The notes beneath the pieces were generated by a model that was given only the letters and a program-made list of their open reading frames with translations, was not told where the DNA came from and ran no database searches. The translations under genes and the position numbers were made by a program. Shown piece after piece: positions 12,587-24,665 of a stretch of 64,000 bases of DNA (position 1 is its first letter; each line of letters begins with the position of its first letter). The stretch is from Neckera pumila (taxonomy: Eukaryota > Streptophyta > Bryopsida > Hypnales > Neckeraceae), in the NCBI GenBank assembly GCA_963969595.1, contig OZ018410.1, positions 31,376,913 to 31,440,912 of the forward strand, written 5' to 3'.

Positions 12587-13531
12587 TTAACCCCTAAAGG
12601 ACCATTGTCCCTTTGGGTTACAAATGGGAATTTCAAGTAGGTACCTACAGGTTGAAATATTGTCCTGGTTTTTTGAAACTTTTTTGGAATATAGAAAAAT
12701 TGATTAGTTTTGTGGGAATATAATTTTTTTTCAATCGGTGTCCAGGAACAAAAGTTATGCTCCAAACTGCTTGGAACTTGGAAAGGGTAGGGGAGAGGGG
12801 GCAACTAATTCTATTTAATTTTTAATTTTTAATTTTTTTCTCATAGATTATATTTTTGTCTATCAAAAAAGATTTGATTCATTCCATTTGGATTTGTTGT
12901 AAGAAAGTTATGGACAGTGAGAAAGTTATGAACAATCTTGTTTTGGGGGCAATTAGAGCATCTTCTTGAAAAAATAACTTGTAGGATTCAATCTATATGG
13001 CTTTTTTTTTTAATTTCAAAAGAAAAATTCTATATGGTTTAATTTCTTGCTAGAACAATCTCACCATTGGGATTAGTGCATTTTAATTCCATTTTAGAGA
13101 CATTAATAATTTAGATTTTCCTTCTATCTTGTACCTACTTCTACTTAATAATTTTTTCAAGTATGAAAATTAAGTTTTTTTGAATGTTTTTTTTCCCCTA
13201 GATTTTCAGTTCACTTCTCCACCACAAAGATTTAAAGCTCAAAACCTTGTAGTTCAAAAACCTAAAGTTTAGAAGGTTCAAAGTCAACTAATCTAATCCC
13301 GCAATGTGCTGAAAAATTAGACTATTTCACTTTAAATGCAGATATCTTGCAATCTATGTGGTAAGAAATTCTGAAAAAATTTCCACACATTCTTATACTA
13401 GTAGGTGTAAGATCCTATGATTAGGTGTGCAAAAAAAAGAATAGTTTTCAAATTTTCTTACTCTTTACTATAGTAATGACAATTTTGAGTGTTTTTTGGC
13501 AGAAAAAAGGGCTTGGTCCTATAGGGGTTAA
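12587..13531 (+). mobile_element. P1 family TTAA element, complete (945 bp with flanks)
   Basis: The left border is TTAA followed by CCCCTAAAGGACCATTGTCC. The right border is GCTTGGTCCTATAGGGG followed by TTAA (13528-13531). The inner sequence matches the other P1 copies throughout. There is no coding capacity. The TTAA repeat on each side fits a 4-bp target duplication. Confidence 0.88.
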
Positions 13532-14284
13532 TACAATAGCCACATGAACCCTTCAAACATATAAATTGGCCCACGTGAAGGATCTACTAAGATTGAGCTT
13601 GACATTTCCAAGTGTCTAGTAAATATTGCCTACAACAATATGATTTTGGAAATAGGATATGATTAGTTAGAATGTTTATAAACTTCAGTTTTTAAAAAAA
13701 ATGTTTGTAGAAGATTATAAATCTATAGTCTATTTGTTTGAAATTTGGTTTGAAAATTCCTTTTTCATTCATATTAATTCCATGGAAATTGCGTTGTTAG
13801 AAAAATGTACAATTTATTTTTACTTAATAAATATTTTAAAAACAATAAAGGTCTAAAGAAGCTAAACAATAGATGTTTTTATCTCCAAATTACTCATCGA
13901 TCCTTTCTTGATTTTTGAAGATAAATACTTTTGGATTCTAAAATTTGAAAAAAATTCAATATCTTAATAAATTTTTGTATTTTTGTTTGTTTATTTATTT
14001 ATTTATTTCAAAACATTGCATACTTTATGCTCCTAATGTATTTCATAAGAGCCGTTGTAATTTCATTAATTTCAAAGCCTTTATAAGGTCTTAGAATGAT
14101 TTGTAATCCATCTTATGACCAAACAATGAAGATTGAACAAAATAGAGGATGAATCCTAAACCAATTTGTTCAATTGGTTGTATAAGTTGTTTAGGGTTGT
14201 ATGAGTTGTTTTGTAATGTTGCCTCAACCAATACAATCGTTGCCAAAATTTTAACAAAAAAATTTGAATTTTAAATTTTTTTTT
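13532..14284. other. AT-rich spacer with (TTTA)n
   Basis: No gene is visible. A short TTTA microsatellite lies near 13985-14005. Confidence 0.5.
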
Positions 14285-14865
14285 TTTATAAAATATATTT
14301 TTATCTATATTAAAAGACTGGATTTATTCCATTTGAATTAATAATGAGAAAGTTATTGAGCATTATGTTTTGCGGATAATTAAAACATCTCAAATTCACA
14401 CTAGTATGGTTTAATTCCTTTTTAGAACTATTACCAATTTAGTTTTTTTTATTCCAAAACTAATGTTCTTTTAATAATTTAAAATAATAATAATTGTTTT
14501 TATAATTTCATTTTTCTTAGATTCTTAATTTAATTCGCTAGTATAGATATTTTATATTCAAAATTTGAAGTATATAAATCCTTAGTTAAAAGGATCAAAA
14601 GTCTTGTAATCTAATATAGTAGTGTGCACAAATAAAAGTGCTTTATTCACTTTAAGTACAAACATCTAACAATCTATACTATCAAAGCTTTTAAATTTTT
14701 TTTCATATATATCTCTTGCTAGTCTAGCGCAAGACCCTAAAGTTGGTCTCATGCAAAATCCTATGATTAAATATGCAAAGAAAACATCTCTTTTCTATTT
14801 CTACTATTCGCATTAGAAATGTCAATTTGAGAATGTTTTTTGAAAAAAATTCACAAGTTTTAGCT
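14285..14865 (+). mobile_element. Ancient, end-less P1 relic
   Basis: The order of P1 internal landmarks is kept: TTTATTCCATTTGAATTAAT then GAGAAAGTTATTGAGC; ACTTTAAGTACAAACATC; CAAAATCCTATGATTA; and GCATTAGAAATGTCAATTT. They are strongly diverged and the terminal repeats are not recognisable. This indicates an old copy of the family. Confidence 0.55.
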
Positions 14866-15867
14866 CATTCTAATATATTGTATAAAAACAAGTGTCAAAA
14901 AATTTAAACAGAGAAATGTAAACAACAAACTTTGGTATTATTGATAATATGACGTGATTTGTGGACTAAAAAAATATAGATTCAAATGATTATTCTCTTA
15001 AAATTGAAGGCTTCTTCCAATATGCCTCCAAAGTTTACAATGGTCTACTATTATACATTGATAAAATCAAACAAGTCTATAAAGGCTCCAATTCTCTCAT
15101 ATATATAAACTTTCAGTCTTCATATTCCTTATTCTATATATACCTCCTCTATTTAATTTTTGTAAAAATATTGAATTTTTCAAAGATTTAATTAGTCTAA
15201 AATAGAGATGTATTCCTTTACTATTGAAAACACTAATTTAGGAAGCCAATAGAGAAAACAAACTTGAAAAACTTGAGTCGGACTTGAAAAGGACATTCTA
15301 AAATTTTGAATGATTCAGTTTGAATTTTTTACACGAAGTCTCTTTTTAACTTTGTTGGAATTTTTTTGGTAATTTTCAAACTTTAAAATTTATTTTTTGA
15401 TTTGGACTTTATGATCTCAATACCAAATAGGGTAGATGTATGTATCATTGCATGTTTAAAAGTTCACATAGGAATATTGGTCAAAAATTAGGGATTCTAT
15501 TTTAAAATATGCTACAAAATTTGTAAATACATAAATTGACTTTCCAAAAAACTTTCCAAAATCAAATTTTGTAATTGTATGGGCCTTGTCCATTTAAAGT
15601 TTGAAAGAATAATTTAGAAAATATGAATCATATATCATTACGTGTAATGTTCCTATTGATTGCTTTAGCTTACTAATTCAATATCTAATTCCAAACATTG
15701 TTCACAACCAACAGTTCTACAATTGTAAATGATAAGTGCTCCTAGCCCCTAAAAATATTTTCTTGACACTCTATCTTAGCGTGTCAAACAATGACCCTTG
15801 TTCACATTCAAACAATTCTTCAAATGTAGATAATCAATGATCCTAATCCTTCACAAATTCATCTTAA

Positions 15868-16402
15868 ATTCTAAAAGTCCATTGTCCCTTTGAGGGACAA
15901 ATGGGATTTCGGGTAGGTACCTACGGGCTGAACTTTTGTATTGATTTTCCAAATACTTTTTGGAAGATAGTAAAATTGCGAAGCTTCGTGGAAATATAAT
16001 TTTTGTTTCCATTGGTGTCCAGGAAAAAAAATTATGCCCAAATATTAAGCTCAAAACAGGAGATGGGGGGCAACAAAAAAAAATTGGCAATTTTTTTTTA
16101 ATTCTTTTTACTTGTAGATTATATTTTGTCTATTTGAAAAGCTTTGATTCATTTCATTTGGATTTTTTATGAGAAAGTTATGGACAATCTTGTTTGTTGG
16201 GCACTTGGAGCATCTTCTTGGAAAAAAAACCCTTGTAGGATTCATTTCTGAATGCAATTCAAAGAATTTTTTAAAAACCAAATTTCCATAAGGTTTAGTT
16301 TTTTTGCTAGAACAATCTCACCATTGGAATTAGTGCTTTTTAATTCCATGTAAAAGATATTAATATTTTAGATTTTCCTTCTATCTTGTACCTACTTCTC
16401 CT
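15868..16402 (+). mobile_element. P1 element, left half only
   Basis: It starts with an eroded end (CTAAAAGTCCATTGTCCC) and continues through GTAGGTACCTACGGGCTGAA and the P1 middle. It stops after CTTGTACCTACTTCTCC, where full copies continue for about 400 bp. The right half is missing. Confidence 0.75.
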
Positions 16403-16777
16403 TTTAGTTGTATCCCTTGATTAAAGCAATACAAGTGCCTGGAGTATTTGACTAGAATAAACTATTTGAATTTGTCATTCCCTCTTAGTTGTATCCCTCT
16501 CAATTGTATCATTTGTGTATTAAAACAAACTCCTCACTCATAAAATACATGCTTGATTAGACAAAGCTTTAATGCCCCACATTACTAACATATCATTATC
16601 TTTTTATTGCAAACCTTAAATGATAATCATTAATAGAAAAACAAACAAACCCTACATCATCTAAATTGAACAAGTAAAGTATAAACATGTCAATAAAAAG
16701 GACATGAACTAGAGTCTCCACTTAACCATACAATGCATTATAGATTCCATTAACTATACAAGTGAACCTAGATTCCA
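16403..16777. other. Spacer, nothing seen
   Basis: AT-rich, with no repeat end or gene. Confidence 0.4.
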
Positions 16778-17062
16778 TTAACCCCTAAGAAACCAAAGCC
16801 TTTTTTCTACCAAAAAACATTCAAAACTACCATTTCTATAGCAAAGAGTAAAAACAAATTTAAATGATTTTTTTGGCACATTTAGTCGTAGGATCTTACA
16901 CATCTTAACTATTATGAAAATGTGCGGAAAAAATTTCAAAATTTTTGATGGCATAGATTGCAAGATATCTGAGTTTAAAGTGAAAAAATCAAGTTTTTCA
17001 ACACATTGTGGGACTAGATTATTCGACTTTGAACCTTTTTAACTTTAAAGTTTTACATTATA

Positions 17063-17316
17063 AAGGCCAAATTCGTTATATTGAGACTTTTGCAATCTCA
17101 TTTTTACCTTTGACCCAAAAATAAAACATTATAGCTGTTCAATTTTAAGACTATGTGGTAAGTTGAGACTATAATATATTAATATATATATAAACCTCTG
17201 ATTGCCCAAAGGTTGTAGTCTCATCTTATCGTCAACTCGACAATAAATCACTATAATAAGTTTAGGGTTGAAGTCTCAAAATGTGTAGATTATCTCATTT
17301 TAACAAATAAGGCCTT
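17063..17316. mobile_element. 254-bp MITE with TA duplication, nested in P1
   Basis: The ends are AAGGCCAAATTCGTTATATT on the left and, complemented, AAGGCCTTATTTGTTAAAAT on the right, flanked by TA (17061-17062 and 17317-17318). Sister P1 copies, for example near 41615-41630, lack this block and join directly at the same point. The TA duplication suggests Tc1/mariner-type mobilisation; that assignment is inferred. Confidence 0.65.
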
Positions 17317-17709
17317 TACAAAGTTTTGAGCTTTAAATCTTTGTGGTGGAGAATTGAGTTGAGAGTCTAGAAAAAAACAAATCAATTTTCAAACTTTAAA
17401 AAATTGTAAAGTAGAAGTAGGTACAAGATAGAAGGAAAATCTAAATTAAAATGCACTAATTCCAATGGTGAGATTGTTCTTGCAAGCAAACTAAATTATG
17501 CCAATTTTTGTTTTTGAAAATTATAACAATTGTATTAAAAAATGAATCCTACAAATTATTTCTTCAGAAAGATGCTCTAATTGCCCAAAAAACAAGATAG
17601 TCCATAATAAATCCAAATCCAATGAATCAAAACTTTTTAAGTAGAAAAAAATATAATCTATGAAAAAAAAAAATTGAAAATTTTTAAAATTTTATTTTGC
17701 TATCCCACT

Positions 17710-17736
17710 CCCCCCCCCCCCCCCCCCCCCCCCCCC
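17710..17736. repeat. Run of 27 C
   Basis: A pure C homopolymer lies in the P1 element at the place where sister copies have a short GC-rich stretch. Length is probably unstable and hard to sequence. Confidence 0.9.
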
Positions 17737-18279
17737 TTCTAAGTTCCGAGCTGTTTGGAGTGTAACTTCTGTTCTTGGGCATTGATGGAAAAAATCAAGA
17801 CAAAATTTTAGCCCATAAGGACCTGCCCAAAATTTATGTGGGAGTACGGAAACTCCAAATAGATAGGAAACGGATTAGAAATAAGTTAGGGTAGTCAAAA
17901 AATTTCAAATTTTGTTGTTAGTACATAGGAATCCGGGCCAACTATAAACAAATTGGGATTAGTTAGGATCTGGATTGCTAAGACCTGATAAATTATTTGG
18001 TGAAGGACGGAACCCGGAAGACGGAAGTTCAGATCTAGGAGACCTACGATCTAGACTTCCGGCCTAGAAAACCTAGAGTACCGTTACGGGAACTTTTCTC
18101 TCATTCTCATCTCTCTTTCCTCGCAGACTTTTTCCATGCGCTTAGTGAGTGAAAGTGTGGTGAGTTAGGATTGTGTTAGGGAGAGAATAGTGAGGTTGGT
18201 GCCGATTGCACCAGATTAGTTGGGTCGGTGAGCCATGGGGGGACCAGCTCGGATGCCCTGTCCAGCCATCCCTTCCGAT

Positions 18280-20083
18280 ATGGACTTACGGAAACTATTA
18301 GAAGCAGACTTGGAGCCTGAAGAGTGATGAAATGATTGCGGAACTTGTAGACGGAGTTCCGAATCAGTATCAGTTGACCATGAAAGGTCGACCCAGTACC
18401 TAGACAAAGGATATGTGGACGGAGGTGTACTCGTTCCGGAAGGCCAGATTAAGATTAGCCTCCCGTACGGATAAGATCAGGGCAAGTAGGTTCCAGAATC
18501 CGACGCATGTCAAGGAAGGGTACAATATTAATGACTATAGGGATGATAGGCATAGACGAATGTTGGAGTTTTTGATTCCGATCATGTATCCGGAAAAGCC
18601 AACCCGGGTTACAATCATGGTGGCTAGTACCATTTTTGGAGCAATGGAGGGTAGACCCATGAATTGGGGGAAACTCATCGCGGATCTAGTTTCCAAACTA
18701 GTTACGTGTGCCACCGCGGGTAAGTCTAGCCCGATCAGTCCGCATCCGTTTCATCTCTACCACCAGAGGGAGGTTTTGAGTGTTGCCGAGCTACTGGAGT
18801 ACTTCCACAGAGAAGAAATTCTGAAGTACGACCTCACGGAGGAAGTCCAACCGATTCCGGTGGAATCCGAAGAGGAAGAATCAGAGGAGCCACTCCATCT
18901 GCGTAGGACAAGACAGAAGTCGATGGATCAGGCTGCGCGAGGCAAGTAGGTGTCTTCGGAAGCAAGCAAGCCTAGCCATCCTTCAAAAACTGAGGAAATG
19001 AAGTCATTTTGGACAACCGGACAGAATTGGATCAAAAAGTGTCGAGAGATCCACAACGAGATGTTGGGCCATATCGTCACCGTCATGTCAAAGTTGGGAG
19101 TCGACTTACCGGAACAAATGGAGTCTGAGGCCTTCCGGCAAAGATTGGATCCAAAGGTGCTGCAAGAGAAGGAAGAGCAAATTCGGAACTTGGAGCAGGA
19201 CCGGACCGATCTCCAAGCGTAAGTAGCCCAATTGGTAGGAGAGCTGGACGTGGCAAGAATAGAGGAGTCTGAGGCCTTCCGATTCGTCCGAAATTTGTCG
19301 GCTTTGGTAGCATCACCGGCGAACCAAGTGGTTAGATCCAACCTCTTCACCAACAAATTGACGGGTAAAGGCACACTTTTCGGAACAAAAGTACTAAGGG
19401 TAGTTATGGACTACAAAGCAAACATGGAGAAGATGTTGAAGGAGATGCGTCAACTGCTGGGGCATCTTGATCTTGACAAAGCCTTAGATCTTCCAAGTTT
19501 TCCGGATGACCTCAATTTCATGGAGACTCCGGAAAAGATTGGTAAGCCGGATTGGACTCCTTCTACGGGTCTGGGGATGATTTTGGACAATTTGGTGATG
19601 CCTCCTTTGGGTAGAAGGGAAGCAAGTGAAACGTCAGTTCCGGTCCCGATGGCGGTGTCGATTCCGGTACCAAAGGAACCATTGATTCCAGTGTAGGCGG
19701 GAGTTTCCGTTCCGGCGACAAAGATCATTGTCTTTTCAGTCAAAACTTTGCAGATCTAGCCAAGTGGATCTGGTCTCTTTGTGACACCTAAGTCCCAAGT
19801 TTGCCGTAAGCTGAGTGGGCGCTTGGACATCCTTTCGAATCTGGCCCGAACCTATTAGACAGACTTTGAGCACATGGAGCAGGCTTCGCCAACTAACAAG
19901 CTGGCACCATAGGTACTGTTCTCGGACGATGAAGAAGAATGTGAGACTGGAGCAGAATCGGAAGATGATGCAATACCACCATAGGGGCGCACGATTCAAA
20001 CCCGGACACAGACCAAGATAACACCAATGAAGTCACCCGCGGCTAAGGCAGGGAGCAGCGCGAAGAAACCAAGGAAGAAGTAG
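18280..20083 (+). pseudogene. Unrecognised transposon-type protein, decayed
   Basis: A single frame runs from 18323 to about 20081 with only scattered stops (TAG 18401, TAG 18947, TAA 19220, TAG 19694, then several more). A short stretch from 18280 is joined to it by a frameshift. Visible parts, in order: a possible structured domain (AMEGRPMNWGKLIADLVSKL near residue 80 of the piece starting at 18413); an acidic linker with ESEEEESEE; a segment with coiled-coil character (QEKEEQIRNLEQDRTDLQ); a proline/valine-rich stretch (VPVPMAVSIPVPKEP); an acidic patch (SDDEEE); and a basic tail. This looks like a gag-like or plant transposon-associated protein, but I do not recognise the family. It is not functional as it stands. 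Confidence 0.6.
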
Positions 20084-21860
20084 CTAGTTAGGGTGTTCGT
20101 TTTTGTTTGGATTTTGAATTTCATTTCGCTTCGGATTTTCTAGAGGTGGGACCCGGATCCAGATTTCTAGGAGGCCACCAGCTTGGAATTTTCCGGTTAT
20201 CTTAGAAGTTAGTGTGTGGTCACCCAAGTTTTGGGGATGCCCTTTTTGCTTTGGGGTCAAATCACACTCAAAGGTACCATTGGGATTACTTTGCTAGGAA
20301 AGGACTTGAGTCCTTTTTTGAACTTTTAAAGCTAAAAATTCATGTGATGTTGTCATTTTAAAGAAAAATTATAGATGAATAGTATTTAATTTGTCCCTTT
20401 AAAAGTTTGGAGATAAAATTTTATAGAAAAAGTTCTTAGAAAGACATAAATCACCAGTTTTAAGGCTAAATTTAGTGTCTTTTTAAAATATAGCACTTTA
20501 GAAAGATAGTTTCATTGAAATTTTTTATACTTCTCAAACATACAACTATCTAAAAGAACTTTTAGTAATTAAATCTTGAACAAAAAATAGTGTAATTTTT
20601 TAATTAATTAAATGATTATTGACAATTTATTAATTTCATCTAATACAAAATTTAGACATTCAATTCCAAAAATAGCTCATATAGTGACCTCAAAGTCAAT
20701 ATTATATACATTTTTTGTTCTAACACAATCATCATTTGGATTATTTTTTATATTGAAAAGGATGTTTACAAGTTTTTACCTCTGAATATTATAGAAAATG
20801 CAAAAATATTCAAAATGTAGGAAAAAGGTCCTTTTTTACTCTATTGTATGATTATTTATATACATAATTTTTTTGGATTCAATCACATTATTATTAATCA
20901 AAAATTAGAATCCTTTTCTACAATTGAAAAACCTGACATGTTGACATTTGAACTTCAATTGGAACTATAATAAAGAATTTTTTATTTTGTGATAAATAAA
21001 GCAATATTAGTCTCAACATGACCTGAAATACTAGTCAAAAAGGACTAAAATACCTACAATTAATAGATTAGCATTAAAAAACAATAGCTAAAAAGAAGTT
21101 ACATTGCAGATTTGTGTGGGTTTGACCCCTTTTGTGGTACACTTGAGTGTGATTTGACTCTTTTTGGATTTTTGTTTGGATTTTTAAGGGAGAGCAGGTC
21201 TGTTGCCCTCTCATTCCATCCTAGCCCATGTGAGTGCATTTGTTTATGTTCATTCGCTTTCTTTAATCTGAGTCACTTGATGGACTTTCTGATTCTAGCT
21301 ATGTGTACAAATGTATTGGATTGTTTACGAGAGTATTGAGGTGTAAGGAAGACGGGTGAGGAGGAGTCCGGATTTGAGGCAACTGGGACTGATCGGTAGG
21401 GTGCATTTGTGTGGAAGTTTTTGACTTGTGAAAGAGGATAGGTGCACTGTGCCTTTAAACTACTGGAACGGTAATCTGGTAAGTGTAGAGTGGATGCAAG
21501 TCTGGACCCCAAGGAGGGTTTTGTGCGGAGATAAGCAACCGCCAGCGGAATATCCCCACCCCCGGACGGTTTGCCAACTACCGGATCAGTCTAGATTCTA
21601 GAAACGCATGTCTCTGTCAGTTCTGGATGCGTTGATCTATCGTTGTAGTGAAGGAGATAGGAAGTGAATTCTGAGTGACCTGCTTTCCAGAAAGGCCATC
21701 CGAAAAGTTGTGAAGATTACTACCTCTTCTTTCTCAATTACAAAATTGGATTTGGTTTGTGTATGTGTTTGAGTGTGAGTGGAGAGTGTGAAGTTTACAA
21801 GTGGTAAGTCCATACCCCTCTAAAAGATCAACAGTAGACCCCCTGAGGGTAAAACAGGGG

Positions 21861-21870
21861 TATATAAAAG
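21861..21870 (+). promoter_or_regulatory. TATA-box-like sequence in the insertion
   Basis: TATATAAAAG preceded by a G-rich stretch would fit a core promoter, possibly within a 3' terminal region of the inserted element. There is no independent support. Confidence 0.3.
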
Positions 21871-22302
21871 CAATCAGTTGGAAGAGACATAACCAGATTC
21901 CGACTGAGAATGGATTTGGATTGGAATCCAGAAAGCAGTAGTAACTGGAAGAGAGAGAAAATTGTTGGGACGGATTAAGCTTGGATGTGTAAGAAGAGAT
22001 CCGGATATCCTTAGTTTGCAACAACGTAGTAGAATTCCCTGTGACGATATTTTGTATTATTTTACCACATTTTTGTATCAAGGATACTTACGGCAAGACC
22101 ATGCATACGACAATGGTCCTTTAGGGGTTAATCATACAAATGCACTTTGATTTGTACTAAGCATGAAAGGACTTATTTTCTTTACATGCAGTCTTTTGCA
22201 ATTAATATTTAGCACAAAATATTTGTGCTCAAGATAGCACAAGCTTCTAGACTATTTAAAGTAGGAAAACATTCAAAATTCACCACACACAAACGAAGAC
22301 TA

Positions 22303-22768
22303 GGGGTCGCTTTACACCTAGAAGCTGGGCAACTCTCTAGACCAATTGCACAAAATTTCAGCCTCTTTTAGGCTTAAGGTTGTCTTCAACTACTCATTAG
22401 AATAAGATTGTAGCGGGGGTCAATTCTCCCATACAAAAACACCTTGAGGCTAAGAAGCGAGGTTGATTCAATAAAACCTAGACTCTCCGCCCCCCCCCCC
22501 CCCCCCCCCCCCCCCCCTTCTCTCTCTTTGCTGCCATTTGGGACCAAAAGAGACATTTCGATTTCTACAATATCCAACATATCTGATTTGTTGAAAAAAA
22601 AATATTTTATATAAAAAGAAATCTCTTAAAATCTAACCTTGATCCCAAGCCAAGAATTGGCCTTCTATTCTTATAGCAACCAATTCAGTGAGATGGAGCC
22701 ATGTGAGATCATGTGTTTTTTTGAATAAAAAATTTGTTCCCCCACTTGGCCCCACCAGTGTCTAAGGG
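22303..22768. mobile_element. Tourist-like (PIF/Harbinger-type) MITE, copy 1
   Basis: It starts GGGGTCGCTTTACACCTAG and is similar over most of its length to the element at 63206-63772. Shared landmarks are CCAATTGCACAAAATTT, TTCAATAAAACCTA, TTTGTTGAAAAAAA and CCAATTCAG. The right end (CTTGGCCCCACC) is eroded. It contains a run of 28 C. Confidence 0.6.
22490..22517. repeat. Run of 28 C
   Basis: A pure C homopolymer inside the MITE. The sister copy at 63206 has an A/G-rich tract at the corresponding place. Confidence 0.9.
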
Positions 22769-22799
22769 TTTTGGGCCTGCCTCTAGTTGTACAGTACAA

Positions 22800-24665
22800 C
22801 GTTCTTGAGGTTCCCATCCTTTTAGGCTCCAAGTTTCCCATCCGGTAATGAGGGCGAGGTTCCATTCCATTCCTCATCCAGTAATCAATCCCTTCCCTTT
22901 TCATTATCTATCTAACCCAAAGCACTGGGTACATGGCAGCTTCTGCTGTCCCCACTTGAGAAAAACAAGCCAGTCTAAGAAAGAACAGTGGCGGGGGGTG
23001 TCCGGAATGACCGGAGCCCAAGTGGTTCGCACATGTTAAGATAATTACCAAGGAATGATTCCTTCAGGACTCGGAGTTTTTGTGGGACGCTGCTGCAAGT
23101 GCCAATGCAACAATCCATGAGATAAGGAGCCCAAAAACATAAGACGACGCTGGTCACGTCGCGATACAAGAACATAGGAACATACATAGGACCGCCCAAC
23201 CAACGCAAAACACCAACCCAGTCTCCCACTAGTACTCCTACACTACGAGGAACATAATAACGGTACAATAACGTAGGAGGAGCAAATCTAGGCCCCACCC
23301 TTCCTTCTCTCGCAGTGTAGGAGGCACTGGGCACGCCAACAGTGATCACGACCGGGCAGGCAGGCAAACAGGCAGGCACTCCAACAGGCAAGCAGGCAGA
23401 CGGGTAGGACAGGGAGACGAAGAGCCACGGTCCGTTCCATTGCGGCGGAGGAGGACGGTGCTATGATAACTGAGTACTCCTGCTGCTATGGTTGCTGTCT
23501 TCCTAGCTCAGACAGCTTTCAACAGTAGTAAGGAGTCCCTCAAGTCCCTGGAGTTCGGTGACTTCAGTCCCTTGAATTCCTCAAGTCCCTGAAACTCCTA
23601 GGAACAGGCCCGTGTGCTCCTGGCGGGCGTTGGGGACTTGAGGGGAGGAGATGACGACGACGACGACGACGAGGACGAGTAGGCTTCCAGGGCTTGCCAA
23701 CGCACACAGGGCTCATGTCACCAGTCTAGCGATTCCGCTGCAGCAGTAGCAGCTTTCGAGCCTCGACTGCCGCACCCAACAGCTGAAGCTCGCCCTTGCA
23801 GCCAGTCAGCCGCTTTGGGAATGAAAACCAACGGGACCCGCCTCCATCTCCTCCGTTTCTCCTCATTCCTGGGCTCCCCGCTGGACTTCAGCCTCCTCTC
23901 AGCTTAAGTGACACTGCACAACAGGACAATAGCTCCCACTGCGTTGGCCAGTGCAGACTGCAGAAGAAGAGCACGCGCCCCCTTAAGTATTACCTTATTA
24001 GCTTATTTGCTTCCTCCATCACTTGCCCAGCCTTCCTTGTTCGTCAATTAATGCCAATGTCAGCGTACTTCGAAGAAGAAGAAGACGAAGACGACTACGT
24101 TAAGTTACTCTAAGTTACGACTGTTGATTGATTAGCAGTCTTCTGCTCGTGCAGGGCAGGGCAGGTCTGCGCAGTCATAGCAGGCTGGAGGAGGCCTGGA
24201 GCTTCCTGCCACTCATTCCTTCCTCATTCATTACTTCATTCCTCCATTCATTCCCTGGCCTGCTGATTATTCCTTTGGCCGCACAGAAGCTGCGCACTGG
24301 GAACCGAACTTACTTACACCGCATGTTTTTTCTGAACGAGTGAGGGAGTGCGTGAGCAAGACAGTGCTGATCTCTTTGGGATGAGAGACTCTTTCGGGAG
24401 TGGGATCCAGTGCAGACTCTCCTTCATTGCTTCCCAGTTGGTCGCTGTTGATCCCGTGCTCGGTGGGATGAGCTAGCGCCTCCTTTTTGGGTGGGATCCA
24501 GACGGGCTTGGGAACGGGGAGCTAGAATAATTGGGGATCGATTGGATTGATTTCTGAGTTTTCTGAGATATTTTGGGGGTTTGGGTTTGGGTTTGCGAGT
24601 GCGCTTGATCGTTGGGGGATCATATTCTTGGTAATCTTGCGGCGAGAGCGAGCTAGGGAAGCTAC
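22800..24665 (+). promoter_or_regulatory. Upstream region and probable 5' leader of the IPT9-like gene
   Basis: GC content rises clearly compared with the flanks. It contains a GAC triplet repeat (23651-23676), repeated TCAAGTCCCT motifs (about 23535-23590), a GGGTTT repeat (about 24577-24596) and many short upstream ATGs. No TATA box is convincing. The long opposite-strand open frame at 22975-23391 looks like chance in GC-rich DNA. Confidence 0.45.

Larger units (their letters stand above)
17838..22108 (+). mobile_element. 4.27-kb insertion of retroelement-like type, class unclear
   Basis: The limits are set by the interrupted P1 element on both sides. The left limit reads TGTGGGAGTACGGAAACTCC, which would fit an LTR start. 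I could not find the same sequence near the right limit, so no LTR pair is shown and no duplication is clear. It carries one decayed long reading frame (18280-20083) and a TATA-box-like sequence at 21861. The 20084-21100 part is AT-rich with nothing recognisable. No reverse transcriptase or integrase was seen. It may be a non-autonomous retroelement, or a DNA element with unrecognised ends. Confidence 0.55.
16778..22135 (-). mobile_element. P1 element split by a 4.3-kb insertion
   Basis: The right-type end comes first: TTAA at 16778-16781, then CCCCTAAGAAACCAAAGCC. Sequence matches other P1 copies up to about 17838 (AGCCCATAAGGACCTGCCC). The missing terminal piece GACAATGGTCCTTTAGGGG plus TTAA reappears alone at about 22110-22134. 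The two parts are one element interrupted by 17838-22108. The copy also contains a 254-bp MITE (17063-17316) and a run of 27 C (17710-17736). Confidence 0.8.

Noticed and set aside
12587..13531. Alternative reading of TTAA elements as TA-targeting (mariner-like) with ACCCC ends
   Set aside because: TA would also fit TTAA flanks, but the matched TTAT/TTAT copy at 40118-41047 is explained more simply by a 4-bp duplication; kept as a testable alternative.
17838..22108. Full LTR retrotransposon
   Set aside because: No LTR pair, primer-binding site or polymerase domain could be shown, so it is listed as an insertion of unclear class.
22975..23391. 138-codon open frame on the minus strand upstream of IPT9
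   Set aside because: Repetitive Pro/Ala/Cys/Val composition in GC-rich DNA, no domain and no splice context; likely chance.
24577..24596. GGGTTT repeat as interstitial telomere sequence
   Set aside because: Only about three units and not the plant TTTAGGG unit; a simple microsatellite.
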